Below the pieces are notes generated by a model, which was not told the origin of the DNA, did not search any database, and saw only the letters and a list, made by a program, of their open reading frames with translations. A stretch of 64,000 bases of DNA from Rhynchosporium graminicola (taxonomy: Eukaryota; Ascomycota; Leotiomycetes; Helotiales; Ploettnerulaceae): assembly GCA_900074885.1 (NCBI GenBank), contig FJUW01000033.1, positions 248,001-312,000 of the forward strand, given 5' to 3'. Shown here one piece after another: positions 1-11,497 of the stretch (its first letter is position 1; each line of letters begins with the position of its first letter). The translations under genes were made by a program, and so were the position numbers.

Positions 1-114
1 AAAAGCGGTGATAGTTCTTCATTCGCCTTGTCGGCTGGGTACGTTGATGAGAATACTGGGGTGGGGCTGTTTGATGTGGAGGACATTCTGAAGGTATTAT
101 GTTTGAGGATGTAA
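1..114 (+). CDS. 3' end of a gene entering from the left edge (tentative)
   Basis: Frame 1 is open from the first base to a TAA at 112-114. It reads as protein-like sequence with a stretch GYVDENTGVGLFDVEDILK. The segment GAG-GAC-ATT-CTG-AAG is followed by GTATTATG, so the exon could instead end near base 93 and splice onward. There are too few residues to name a family. The call rests only on an open frame and protein-like composition, and it could be a chance frame. Confidence 0.35.
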   Translation, partial: KSGDSSSFALSAGYVDENTGVGLFDVEDILKVLCLRM

Positions 115-1203
115 TGATGGGGAGATGAGAGGTTTATCTTTGGCCTTGAATGGAGTGTTTTTGAGCAGATAGATAGAGGAGCGCGCATGGTTGAGTGTAG
201 TAAAGGGAGGGCGGACAGGTAAATGATTGATTGATGAGACGGGATCGTTGGATGAGGTTGAGATGGGCCAATGAGAGGGCGCCTCGTGATTGAGGTGTGA
301 TTGGATTGGGCATTTTCATTCAGTATGGTAGCCGGGTTTTGCGATCACCTGTTTTGTTGCAGGCCGTGAATTTTCAATGTCACGAAATTGTTTGATGGCT
401 TTACTACCGTGACAATAGTTTCCTAGGAGATCTGGCGAGCAACTCTGTCCAATTTCCCTTTGTTGCAGGATATTGGCTGATCCTCCAATGAAATGCTCTT
501 CTGGTTCTTTATGCTCGATTTCAGTTGACATGGCGTTCTTTTGGAAGTTCGTCTTAAGCGCAGAGTTGAGCTTAATCTTTGGATAAGCGTGCTACTGGAC
601 GTTGCTACTTCAATGTCACGACCCTCCAATTCCTTGACTTGCCATCGATTTGGATCTCGGTGCTAATACTGTCCTGGTAAAATGGCACGATCCCATCGTC
701 AGTACGGTCGGTGATTGATGTTATCCTCGTCTTTGTTTCATTGATTTTCACTCCATCCGCACGTTTAGCGATCTTGGAAATATCATGATTCATAAAGGTC
801 GTCGCGCATACTTGCCTTGGTAATCAGAGATTTGGTCACTGCGTTTGGAGGATAGAATTCTGTGATCACCGAATTGTCCTATGAGCTTATGAGCAGCTAG
901 TTTCTTAGCTGATACTAGCATGCAGCTAATTCCCGGCATGTAAAGTGACCTATCCTATAGGTACCCAGGTACATGTCTTTAATTCTCGAGCTTTACTTCC
1001 ATTGTTCCCTTGCTTGTTTTCCATTCTGATCCTGTCTCTCCCACTGATACTCCTCCGAAAACTAAGATCTTGGTATTCTTAAATGACTTTCATAGCAACT
1101 GGCTAAAATTTGTAGGGCGCATTGAGCGTTCGAGCTCGTCGGTAGCCCTACCGCGTTTTATCACTTTGTCTCCTGCAGCTGATCGCGGTATCGAAGAAGC
1201 AAA
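115..1203. other. Gene-free stretch, no supported gene
   Basis: Only short overlapping open frames occur, with no recognisable domains and no consistent splice signals. It contains the 3' flank of the minus-strand NLR gene, which ends at 1204. Confidence 0.5.
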
Positions 1204-4200
1204 TCAGCCCATAGACGTCCCCAATGCCAGAAGCGTGTTAGCTTCTCGCGTTTCTACTCTTATAACCTCTGAAGATAAGGTTCCCCAGTGTTCACAATTG
1301 TAGCCTGGGGAGAAACGCGTGGCAGAATATACGACAAATGCCATATTGCCGCCCCTCAAGTTCGCATGTGATCGAACGTTTCCAATACCAAATTGGATCA
1401 TACATGCTGGGCAGAAGATAGCGCATCTTCCCTCCCGAAAATCGTACCTGACAGCAGCTGTTTCGAATGTGTCAATCCCCTCCATACGAGTCGCCGCCAA
1501 GCAGAGGTTGGAAAACGATCGCACGTTCGTCAGCGCGAGAGATAGCGCTGTCCGGCCACTCCTTGTCGCATCCGTCAATTGATAGCCTCGAGATAGCAGA
1601 CACTTGATGATCCGTACCACATGGTCCACATCACCTGACTCGTTGCGATGTGCTACCCAGTGGAGTGGAGTCGACCGTCCCTTTGACAAGAATCGACTGA
1701 TACTGCCGTTCCCCGAAGCTTGAACTATAGCCATAGAGCTACTCTCGTGATTATCAGCCTCTAATTGACTTGACCTTTCAGTTTCGGACAAGAGGTATTC
1801 GAATGCTTCAAATTTAAGTCTTGCGGCCGCGAAATGGAGAGGAAGTTCCCCCAAGTCGTTTTTGATAGTCGGGTCTGCGTCGTCGTCGATCATCTTTCGT
1901 AGCAGGTCAACTGTCCCCAGAGTACGATTCCAGCTCAAATGGTGTAGGACCGTGCTGCCTAATTTGTCCCTTGCGTTGATGTCGAGTCCATGGTCTTCTA
2001 GCAACTTCCAAATCTCGATAAACATTGTTTCGTCTTCAATCCTGCTTCCCGAGGCAATGGAATGCAGAAGATTATGTCCAAGTATATCTGTGACTTCGGG
2101 AGACCAATACGAGTCATCTAGCAGTAACTTTGCGGTTTCCATATTGCCTTGTCTCACTGCCTCTATCAAGGCATTCTCAAGCTCGCGGATGTCGGTCTTC
2201 CGTTTCTCTTGTATGAATTGGACCATTTCTTGCTGGCCAGACTCAACAGCCACTTTTAGAATCCTACACAGAAGCGGGCTCTCTAGGTCTAGTACTTCAT
2301 AACTTTCCATGATCCCTTTGAGCAAGTCTAGGTCTCCACTACGTACTGCAAAAGTCAAGACAGTGCCAATTGTGTAGTGGACATCCTTACTCGAAAGAAC
2401 GAGAGATTGCTGCTTCTGGTTTCTTCTACGAAAGTCTGCAAACAATTGAGCGTTACCAAAGTGGGCGTAAAAAAGTAAGGGGTCAATGGAACCACGGATT
2501 CTGAGCTCTGCGGTGTTTCTGTCGGCTCTTAAGGCCATAAGGTTCGAGCTGAGACCTATAGTGTCTCTGTTAACCGACAAAAAGAAACGGAAGAAGAAGT
2601 GGAGTTTCGCTGAACCGTCCGCGAAACGCTTCGTCTCCGTCAGGAATATCTGTGAAAGGCGAAAGAATTCTCTGGATATACTCGAAAAATCAAAGTTGTT
2701 GATCTTGGAACCGTAGTAGTACGCCTGCTTGACATGTATCGCCCAAAAACGCTGCGCATAAGAAAGAAAAATGTGGCGACTCAGAAATGCAAATTCTTTT
2801 GCATGCCTGTTGTTATCCCACGGAAGAGGTCCATTCGATTGAATTGAACGACGTGCCTTGTAGATGGTTTGAAGACATGCTATTGCCAGTTCGTGGTGGC
2901 AACTGGGCCGAGCTGGGATGGAGCTTTGCCACGTTGCTAAAGTGGACTGGGAGGATGACGATTCAACAATGAATGTCTTGGCCGACGAGTGGAAGAACTG
3001 AACAGTATCGTCAACGGTCCTGACGCGCAAGATTGGACCTAGAAGTCGTAGATCCGCTCGCAAGGCTTTGTATGTCACCGTTTCTTGGGCACTCGACTCT
3101 GCTGGATACTCTTTTGCACAGAGATATGCCAGCTCTTCAACTCGGAGAGGCTGATATGAATGGAGAAGGTACATCAACATCGTGGACGCTTTTGAGAGAA
3201 CCTGACTGGGAATTCGAGATAGCAGGGTTTGGTACACTTCTGTCAACGCATCTAGGCGATCTATAGTCTCGTCAAGTATGGGTTCCAGTTGACTACTAAG
3301 GGAAGCCGAGAGCTGCTTGAAAACAAGTGCCACCGGGAGAAAGAGGCTCGACGCTCTCTTCTTCAGACGAGAGATAGCGAGATCCCTCCGCGCATCTGTG
3401 TATCCTCTCGCCTGCGCAATTCTGTACAGTTCAGTATCGATGAACTGAGCGATGGCAAGATTGATGTCTGAATCCTTGTCATGTAGATCCACGACTTTGA
3501 GAATACCCTGAGTCACTAATTTTGACATGGAGGCCCCAAAAATTAGGTGTTCGAGTGGACGACTAATTAGTAGAACTCTCAAGTTGGGCTCCCCTTGTGC
3601 TAGTAACGCTGAAAGCTTCTCTTGGTTCTTTGGGTCGCATTCATCGAGACCATCCAGAATGAGATATACCGTCTTCAAGTTCGAAAGCTGGACAAGCTTA
3701 CGAAAGTAGTCCCAGAGAAATTCGGGACGGGCAGACCGTTGGCGCTCTTCAATTGCAACACCAGCAGTTGGAGTGATGTATAAACCACATTTCTTTGCGA
3801 TCTTCATCAGATCCGTCTGTTCGTGGCCATGAATTCGTTGCAAGAGTTGGTGAATGGCAATACAAATGACTGTGCTGGCAGTATCATTTTGTTGAGGAAC
3901 GCAGAAGCTGTAAATCGCGGCGTGGCTATTTTCTTTCCCGGATCTGCGTAAGATAGTATCGTAACTGTTGATGAAAGTCACAGCCAAGCTGGTCTTGCCT
4001 AACCCAGGACTTCCTGTCAACCACAGAATGCTGTACATTTGCTCAGACATCCAGCTCTGAATCTCTTCCCAATCGAGGAACCAGTCACATAGACCGATCG
4101 TAATTCCTTCGGCTCTGTCGTGGAATTCCTGCTGATACTTAAAAGTTTTGAATCCCTCGAGAAATCCAGCGAACCAGTCGAGTTGCTTTTCCGGATCAAA

Positions 4201-4406
4201 AGGATCGTTGGATCCAGCTAGCATGTTGAGAAATGCCTGTAAATCTGAACGTGGATTGTTGCGAACATAAAAGACAATGTTCTCAGCGGCTACTTATTAG
4301 CGGAATTCTTCATCGTCTGTACTAAGGGTATGGTACTGATTGTATTTCCAATCCGTACTTGAGCATTGCCGGACGCATCTACCCTCGATGCGGAGTTGGT
4401 TGTCAT
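1204..4406 (-). CDS. NLR: N-terminal HET-s amyloid motif, NACHT ATPase, ankyrin repeats
   Basis: Predicted cytosolic STAND immune receptor of 1038 aa. Exon 1 (4406-4323) encodes 28 residues. Residues 4-21, NSASRVDASGNAQVRIGN, match the HET-s amyloid motif found twice in the neighbouring HET-S protein. An 86-nt phase-0 intron (4322-4237, GTACAG...TTTACAG) joins exon 2 (4236-1204). The NACHT domain shows Walker A GSPGLGKTS (about residues 103-111) and Walker B YLILDGLDEC (about 219-228), then helical segments. The last third contains ankyrin-type repeats, for example GSTVLHHLSWN, GELPLHFAAA and STPLHWVAH. The C-terminus has Cys pairs (FCPAC, NCEHW). It is divergent to het-S, as nwd2 is next to het-S in Podospora, but with ankyrin instead of WD40 repeats. 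Exon 2 is certain. The first exon and its splice are inferred from motif and phase: the motif frame and the NACHT frame differ by one, so without splicing the gene would be frameshifted. Confidence 0.88.
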
Positions 4407-4693
4407 GTTGAATTCAAGTTGGGATACGCAGCCCTGGTAACAAAAAAGGATGTCATGCCCGAGTGTTATATGAGAGACGGGTCCAGGGCTGTGGCATTTC
4501 AGGAGCATCGGGGTGCCGCCGGGTAGACATAGTCCTCGTGGTGGGCGCTACTCGCCATGTATTTGATTCGTGGTGTTTTAGCCATAGCCACTGCCCGACG
4601 CCTCGCAGTAGCCGCCTTAAGGATGCACTTTCTGCCTCGAGTAACATCAGACGCTCACTACACTGTAAATACCCCTTCTCCGAATTTTTCTTA

Positions 4694-4726
<33 letters not shown>

Positions 4727-4945
4727 TTCTTCTTCTTCTTCTTCTTCTTCTTCTTCTTCTTTAAACTCGGCTTCGACTTCGACACCCAACCTTTCATTAC
4801 CAACACACATCACTGGGTCGCTTCTTAAAACCAGACCCATTCTGGCAAAAGATTGTGATATCACACATCGGAATTCGACACACTTTTGAAGTTTAAGTCA
4901 TCAAGATATTACTGCTCCGTACAGAGCATAGGCAGCTTTTCTGCC
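4407..4945. promoter_or_regulatory. Shared divergent promoter region of the NLR and het-S
   Basis: About 540 bp separates the two predicted start codons, which face away from each other, so both 5' leaders and promoters must lie here. A long TTC/CTT microsatellite occupies its middle. The arrangement would allow co-regulation of sensor and executor. No specific factor-binding site was recognised. Confidence 0.6.
4694..4762 (+). repeat. (TTC)n microsatellite in the divergent promoter
   Basis: Nearly uninterrupted CTT/TTC repeat of about 65-70 bp, pyrimidine on the plus strand. It creates spurious poly-Phe, poly-Ser and poly-Lys frames that should not be annotated as genes. Confidence 0.95.
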
Positions 4946-5800
4946 ATGGCCGAAATATTCGGCGTTGCTGCTGGCGCTTTGAGCGTTGCATCATTGTTCA
5001 ACAATTGCGTCGACTGTTTCGATTACATTCAACTCGGCCGCCATTTCGGTACCGACTTCGAAAGATGTCAGTTGAAACTTGACATCCTCAAGACTCGTCT
5101 GGGTCGATGGGGCCAGGCAACTGTCCTCAATGACAACCCTAGTTTCGCTACCAATCTGCCCAATGAGAAAGCCGCTCAACAGGTCCAAGCAATCCTGGAG
5201 GAAATTGCGTTGCTTTTTAGGTCGACCCAACAGTCATGCAAGCGGTATAAGATTAGTGCAAAGCCAGAAGATTTGGTTTGTCTCGAACAGAAGGACATGC
5301 CGCTGGTGCTTCATGGCCTGCATGGCAAGCTGGGGGATGTGGCTCGCCGAAGGCAAGGACGGACAAGTCTACTCAAGAAGATGAGTTGGGCACTTTACGA
5401 TGCGAAGAATTTCGACAAGTTGATCAAAGAGATGGTGAATTTGGTGGAAGACTTGGAGCAGCTGTACCCAAGCGATAAGACACAATGTAAGCTGGTCGAG
5501 ATGGACATTGAAGGAATCGAAGATGAGCCAAGCTTGTTGGCACTGACGGGAGCCGCTGATGGCACCGATGCTGTTCTGATGGATTTGGCTATGAGGAAGG
5601 TCGAAAAAATCGTCGTAAGGAATCGCGCAAAGGACATCAAGAGTGAAGGGTTGGCGGAAATACTTGTTGGAAACGAGTGGGCTCAGCGTGTCATGACAGA
5701 TGGTATGAGCATTGCTGAACAAACGGAGAACTCCACAGACAATATCGAGGCGGGAGGTTCTTCCAAGGTCCAAGTTGGCAATCGCTATGGAGTGAAATAG
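4946..5800 (+). CDS. het-S: HET-S/HET-s homologue: HeLo domain plus prion-forming domain
   Basis: Single-exon protein of 284 aa. The start at 4946 (MAEIFGVAAGAL) was chosen over an in-frame ATG 60 nt upstream because it matches the HET-S family N-terminus and length (289 aa in Podospora anserina). Residues 1 to about 220 are the HeLo domain, the membrane-targeting cell-death domain of the family. Residues 226-243 (NRAKDIKSEGLAEILVGN) and 262-279 (NSTDNIEAGGSSKVQVGN) are the two beta-solenoid pseudo-repeats. Asparagines 226/262 and 243/279 fall at the same positions as the Podospora Asn ladders. Position 33 is His, the residue that marks the Podospora HET-s (prion, non-killing) allotype; HET-S has Pro. 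The protein stops at residue 284, so the last five family residues, including an aromatic pair, are missing. Expected role: execution of NLR-triggered or incompatibility cell death, or prion behaviour. Its allotype is unknown. Confidence 0.95.
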   Translation: MAEIFGVAAGALSVASLFNNCVDCFDYIQLGRHFGTDFERCQLKLDILKTRLGRWGQATVLNDNPSFATNLPNEKAAQQVQAILEEIALLFRSTQQSCKRYKISAKPEDLVCLEQKDMPLVLHGLHGKLGDVARRRQGRTSLLKKMSWALYDAKNFDKLIKEMVNLVEDLEQLYPSDKTQCKLVEMDIEGIEDEPSLLALTGAADGTDAVLMDLAMRKVEKIVVRNRAKDIKSEGLAEILVGNEWAQRVMTDGMSIAEQTENSTDNIEAGGSSKVQVGNRYGVK

Positions 5801-8131
5801 AAAACGTTGTCGGTTGAGATCATGAAGATTTGGGTTCTGGGATTGTCAGTCTCACCGAAAATTCCTTGATATAGTAAGTAGCTCGACACTGATTCAATCT
5901 TACGTTGGCGAATGAATACATTTCTTTTAAAAATGTGTTCGTTTTCAATGTCCAAACCAGTCGACTTGAGATTCACTCAAATCTGAAATCCAAGCCGTAC
6001 GTGGCGTAGCTTATACATGCAAGTAGCGTAGCAGATGAAAGTCTCAGAGGTTAGCTTTCAAGACCTTCATCTACACGACTCCACTAGTTGTGAGTGAATT
6101 TTCGAATGCCAACTGCAAAATTCGGAACTGGAAGAGCAGAGACGCAACTCGTTGAAGCGGCGCTGCGAGGCAAAGCCACGACACCTTATTGGTATCGTAC
6201 ATGCTGCAAGTATGCCGACCGAGCATGCGTGTTCTGTAGCTGGGCGTTTCCTGCGGTGGCCATGGTCGGGCTAGTGTGGTTTCGTGTGGGTGTGGTAGCA
6301 CAACTGTCAGTACGGCACGCGCAACAGGTAGATACATATATATTTCTACCTGCCTTTAATATACGTTCCAAAAGGTGACTCTCCAAAAGGATGCGAGCGT
6401 CAGAGGCGTTCCGGTCCGGGCCAGCTTTCCAAGCTTCGCATTTGGCCAACCTCGCAAACGCCCGTATCCAACGAGGCAGTATTCCGTTTCGTGGCTTGGG
6501 CGCGTCTTCTACTGCAGACATTGCCATTGGTGGAGATGCGGTCAACTTGCATCCGTGGGCTGTGATGTCGATGGTATCCTTGACCGAGCAAATGCTTTGA
6601 GCGAAATTGCTGGACTACAGTAGGCACTATCTAGCTCTTATTGTACCATCACGGGACTAGTGAGAGAGGGGCCACCTCGTGAAAACTACCTTTACCTCCC
6701 CATATTATCAGTTAACTTGATTTACTTACTTGACACGGTAGTACATACCTACATATCTAGATACCGCGACTTAAGGAGTTTGCAATTTCGAAAGGGTTAA
6801 GTGCTATGTATGGTCAAGTGTTAAATGTCTTCAAGTGGTACCATCGTCGGTTACTTATAAGCAGAACCTGTGGGAGATGACAGACGATAGGTGTCGTCAA
6901 CGAAGATAACAAGGCAGTGAGTGCTAAGGTTAAGGGTACCTATCGATGACGAAAGGACACGATGCTTCGGTAAATGTGACATGTAGCTAAGTACACTTAC
7001 TTTCGCAAAAGTAAACCTTCACCCAAACATCGGATTAAAAATAAAAGAATACGGATACATTTGGTCTGTCTCGCAAAATGAAAGGGGTTCAAGACTCACA
7101 TGGTTCACGATGTTTTGTTTTGAAGATCGAGTGTCGCGCTGCAGTCAGCGCCGTATCGACATTGCCAGCCTTGAGCCGCTACTCGTGCTACCTCTTAGAG
7201 CTTACTGCTTTCCGAAAAGTGGATCCATGATACGACGATGTACGATTTTCGATTCTCAATGCACTATTAGAGATGTATCGTCAACTTGGTAGTGAAAACC
7301 GACTTTTCGATACCATTTCGCCTGTCATTGACTTTGGAACACCTTTGCTAGTGGAGTCCAAAAACCCACCCTATTCTGTGGTCTTTGGTAATGCAACTCC
7401 GACGATACTCAATCATGCGTTTAATAGCCGAGCACTTATGATTGAGCATAAGAAAACATGTGTAGCTCACAGACATAAGACCTCAGTCGCTCCTCACTGT
7501 ACAGTCACAGAGAATCTTTGATCATGGTTACACCACGTGCGATGTGGAAGGAACTGCTTTACCGGAAATGACTTATTTTGAAGAGCCTCCGGCCATGAAT
7601 GAAAAAGAGTGAAATTCAAAAAGGAGTGTCTCTCTTACCTTCCTTGGGAAGGGAAAGGAAAAGAGAAATAAAAAGGGAGAAGAGAAGTGTCCATATCGCA
7701 AATTTTCGTTGGGAAGATTCTCGCGTCTTCTGCGTATGGTAAGCGAATCTTGCTGTCAATTAATGGTCTATCATCGGTTTCATCCATCCTGAACAGCGCT
7801 TCCGATACACTGTATCTCAATCTTCGCACATATGGGATAACACAGTCCAACATCACAACTACCAGAAATGACATGTACACAAAACGATTTATGCCATCTA
7901 CCCGGGAAACGCTAAAGCAAATGACGACCTAGCACATAGGACTGGATACCAGGAGCGGTGGGCTCTTCTTGGATCCGCTTGTTGCCCAGAACCATGTCTG
8001 TGAGTAGCTTTCCGACTACACGAGTCACTTCGATAGATCTCAAAGCCGATCCTTGACCAAACCTCAAGCTCTCTATAGTACCATGGAAGTTTCAAGATTC
8101 CAAGAAGAACTGTTTCCTATCCATCATCCCA
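5801..8131. other. Gene-free stretch between het-S and the RING gene
   Basis: About 2.3 kb with open frames up to about 120 codons on both strands, mutually overlapping and without recognisable domains or consistent splice sites. I see no supported gene. Confidence 0.45.
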
Positions 8132-9607
8132 TCAAGGCTGCTCGGTCCAAGGAGCTCGACTACCACACACAAGTCAGCACAATAACTAGTCTCACCTCTT
8201 CCAACATCTTGAATAAAAATGGAAAACCTACCAAAGCGCACATGTCCTAATCGCAAAGTCATTCAACCTATTCCACTTCTCAAAACACTCCCGATGGATG
8301 TTCTGTCCGCATTGCTTCTCACACCAAATAATGTCTTCTCCTTCTTCGAAGACTTCGTAGCAGGCAAAACATTCCTCGATTGCTTTTCGTTGGGGAATGT
8401 ATGGCTGAGGTTGAGCTGGGACTGGTATTGGGACTCGGACCCTGAATAATGGATGTGGTGCTGGAGGTGCGGGAATAGGCTGGATGTTGAAGAGTCCTGG
8501 TCGGAAAGCAGCGGATTCTGACTGTCGTACTGGGTATCGATGAAAGTGTATGGGAGCGGCTGGAGCTTCGGGTATTGGGATTGGTTGATCTTGTTCGACT
8601 GGACCCCGCTGAACCTCGAGCTGTCGGACACGTTCTTGAAGTGCACGTATCTGAGCCTCGTACTCAGCTTGCATGCGTCTAGCAGCCACTAAGTCTGGAA
8701 TTTGTCCCTCAGCTGGTAGGACGACCAAATTCGGATGGGCTCCAAATCGACTGCGGAGCACTGGCTCGAATATGAGATCGGCTGCTGGATCTAGATTTTG
8801 CGCTGGATGTTGAGGAAGAGCCTGGTTTCTGGGAGCAGAAGGCTGCCCGTTAGGTTCCCGTCGGACTTCAGGTTGAGCAGCTGGAGTTTGAACTCGATAT
8901 TGACGAGGACCAAGCATGTTACCAACGCGTCTGGCTTCGACTTGTTGTCGTTCATGTCTTACTTCAGCCGCTGCTGCTGCGAGAATGGCATCTACTCTGG
9001 GGTCATGAGATTTTGCATCTCGTACAACTGGTTGAGAGCTATCTTGCTGCTGCTGTCCACTCGGATAACGAATTTGATCTACATCTCGTGCTGGCTTGAT
9101 ATCTGGTCAGCAAGTAGGATGAAATAGCATGAAGAGCAAGATGCTTACCTCCTGTCTTCCTCTTCTCGCATCACTATCACCATGAACTCTCAACGCAGGA
9201 CCCGAGAGCAATTCAGCCATCCTCCGCTCGTTCCTCAGCTCACGCTTCCGACCCACAACCCATGCTTCAACCTCACCTACCCACACAGCACCCACCTCTC
9301 TAGCCTTCGATTTCCCTGGCTTATTATGCGAATGTGGACACGCCGTAAGCTCCGCAATTCCCACAAGCGCTTGCTTCACGCCATCACCCACACCATCAGT
9401 CACGACATCCATCTGTGCAATAACGCCGAGAGCGCGGTCGGCTTGCGATTTGCAATCGTGCGAGATCATGCTCTGTTGACATCTACGTCTTGGTTCCTGG
9501 GGCTGACCTCTCTTCCTTTTTGGGAGGATGGGAGTCGTGCATGTGAAGCCTGGTGAGTAGACGTGGAGATCTAGGAGAGTGCGGGGATCCCAGAACGTGG
9601 GTGGCAT
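8132..9607 (-). CDS. RING-type zinc-finger protein, probable E3 ubiquitin ligase
   Basis: Reconstructed as three exons: 9607-9149, 9094-8232 and 8159-8132 (449 aa). Introns of 54 nt (GTAAGC...TATCAAG) and 72 nt (GTAGGT...GGTAG) keep the frame. The second intron splits the RING: exon 2 carries CFACYEVF, then WCEKQCGQNIHRECF, and exon 3 restores TCALCRAPW, completing C-x2-C, C/C, H-x2-C and C-x2-C ligands before the stop. The middle is Pro/Gln/Arg-rich with a short coiled coil (about RRMQAEYEAQIRALQERV). The N-terminal exon is less typical and has no domain I recognise. A C-terminal RING suggests ubiquitin-ligase activity; substrate and compartment are unknown. The splice model is inferred, but the completed zinc-ligand pattern supports it strongly. 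Confidence 0.8.
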
Positions 9608-11497
9608 TGCGGATGTGGCTATGTGGTTATGGTATGGTATGTTGCGGAGTTGGATGATATTAAGGGGAGAGATGCTGGGAAGAGGCTCAGTGTGTGGGTA
9701 ATGGCAACCACAAACGCTGGTTGGAGCCTGCGACTTGTCCTCGTTCGTTTCAGGTGGTTCCGTACAAGGACTTGGTAGTGCTCAAGATGGTTTGTTTTTG
9801 TTTCACGAGCAGGCGCCAGAATCCACACGAAAAGAATTCACAAGATAGACCAGAGTCTAGACTTGTAGTATGAGCAGGCTACACCGTTCGCAGGAAGTGA
9901 ATCATATGCATGCTTACGAGTGAGGTTAAGATAGCTATATTTATCTCGAAAGCAACCTAGCAAGCTGCAGCTTTCTTTCACGGAATCTGGTGACAAGAAG
10001 AAATAAAGGCCCTGGATATTGCGAAACATCAAGAAGAGTGTCTCGCCTTCTGTATCCTTCCCAGAGAGACGAGAGACAGGGGAGATTTACATGGTCGCGC
10101 TAAATCTCGCTTAATTTGAGCATGGAAAACAAAGGCGTCAAAATGTCTAAGAATCTGTTGGCGCGAGTGACTTCCCGTTGCTGTGGCGTATCATTGTATA
10201 TTCGTACAAAAAGTATGACACAGCTCCACTTTTGCCTTGAATAAAGAAACCGTTTGACAGCAAGATCATACTCTACTGGTAAATATGAGGCGGAACATGG
10301 TGGGTGCTGTTTGTTCTTGAAGAATTTAAAGACAAGGCAAGACTCGCATACAATTTAGGTCAGCATCTTTTCAGAATGGCCGAAAGACTAAGCTGGAACA
10401 TCTAAGATCGGCTGTGCATTAGAGCAAACTCCAAAAGCTACTTCATTACAGGAGGAATACTAACTTTTGGAGCGCATGTAGCATCTCAGCTTCCAACAGT
10501 CTGCAATCGGGGCTGGGTACAAGGCTTAGAGATTAAATGGCAAGAAGCCACATCCCTAAGAATCAATCCTCAATCCTGCAGATATTCGATTGCTATGTCG
10601 GATTGCTTCCTGGAGTATTGGAGAAGAGGATAACATGCTCCAACGTTGCCGATTGCATGAAATACCACGAGAAGTTATAATTCATATATCGCGACAACAA
10701 ACAACTGATCCAAACTTCTGCCGCCACAAATCGCTCGAGTCTACGAGCCATATAAGATGTACATTTCCTCAAACAAATCGCGACCGTGCATTTCCAAAAA
10801 TCTAAATAAGTGTTTAGCTTGATACCCTAAGAGTTGAGAATAGAACGCCACATAATATGACGAATAAAAGGGTCAAAAAAGCGTGTAGCATAGCGCGACT
10901 AGTTTCTGAAACTACCCTAGAGTAGAGGGTGTTCAGTTCGCATAATTCTCTCATGACTTTTCCCTAGTTGCATCGCGACTCTTCTGCCCGATATCATTCT
11001 TCTTGCCACCTTCTGCTCAATTATCCTGATTGTAAAATCATACGTGACCTTGCATGTAAAGAAAGTGCGTTGCTCATTCCACTCTTGAAAGTTTAGTACC
11101 GACCGTCAGCGGTTAAATACACGTTTAGAACAAGTTCCTTGAAGACACACACAACAATACTTTTTGATCAACAGAAACACTTCCAGGAGACATCGCAAGA
11201 ATGTGCCATCAAGTTCCACGAAATTCAAAAAAGGTAGCTTGTATTTTGTATACGAAGATTTATAGAAATTATTTGGAATACAAAGGACGTATTGTGCGGA
11301 ATACCCCTACAAAACTTTACATATCATTCCGCACCTTAAAATTGATATGCTCTACACTTATCAGAGTGGGATATTACGCGCGACAGATTCGTCATCACTC
11401 AATCTCTATCGGGTTTTGTAACTCGGATTCGTTGAGACTCTATTCATGTGCCCACGAGAGAGCAATCCGTTTTGTCGAGATTCTGATATGATTTGAC
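9608..11497. other. Gene-free stretch between the RING gene and HGH1
   Basis: About 1.9 kb with only scattered frames under 100 codons on either strand. No domain, tRNA or repeat could be supported. Confidence 0.5.

Noticed and set aside
1862..2302. Long plus-strand frames over the NLR
   Set aside because: Antisense shadows of the clearly coding minus-strand NACHT-ankyrin frame.
4453..4889. Frames encoding poly-Lys, poly-Phe and poly-Ser across the TTC repeat
   Set aside because: They are produced by the microsatellite and lie in the divergent promoter; no independent coding evidence.
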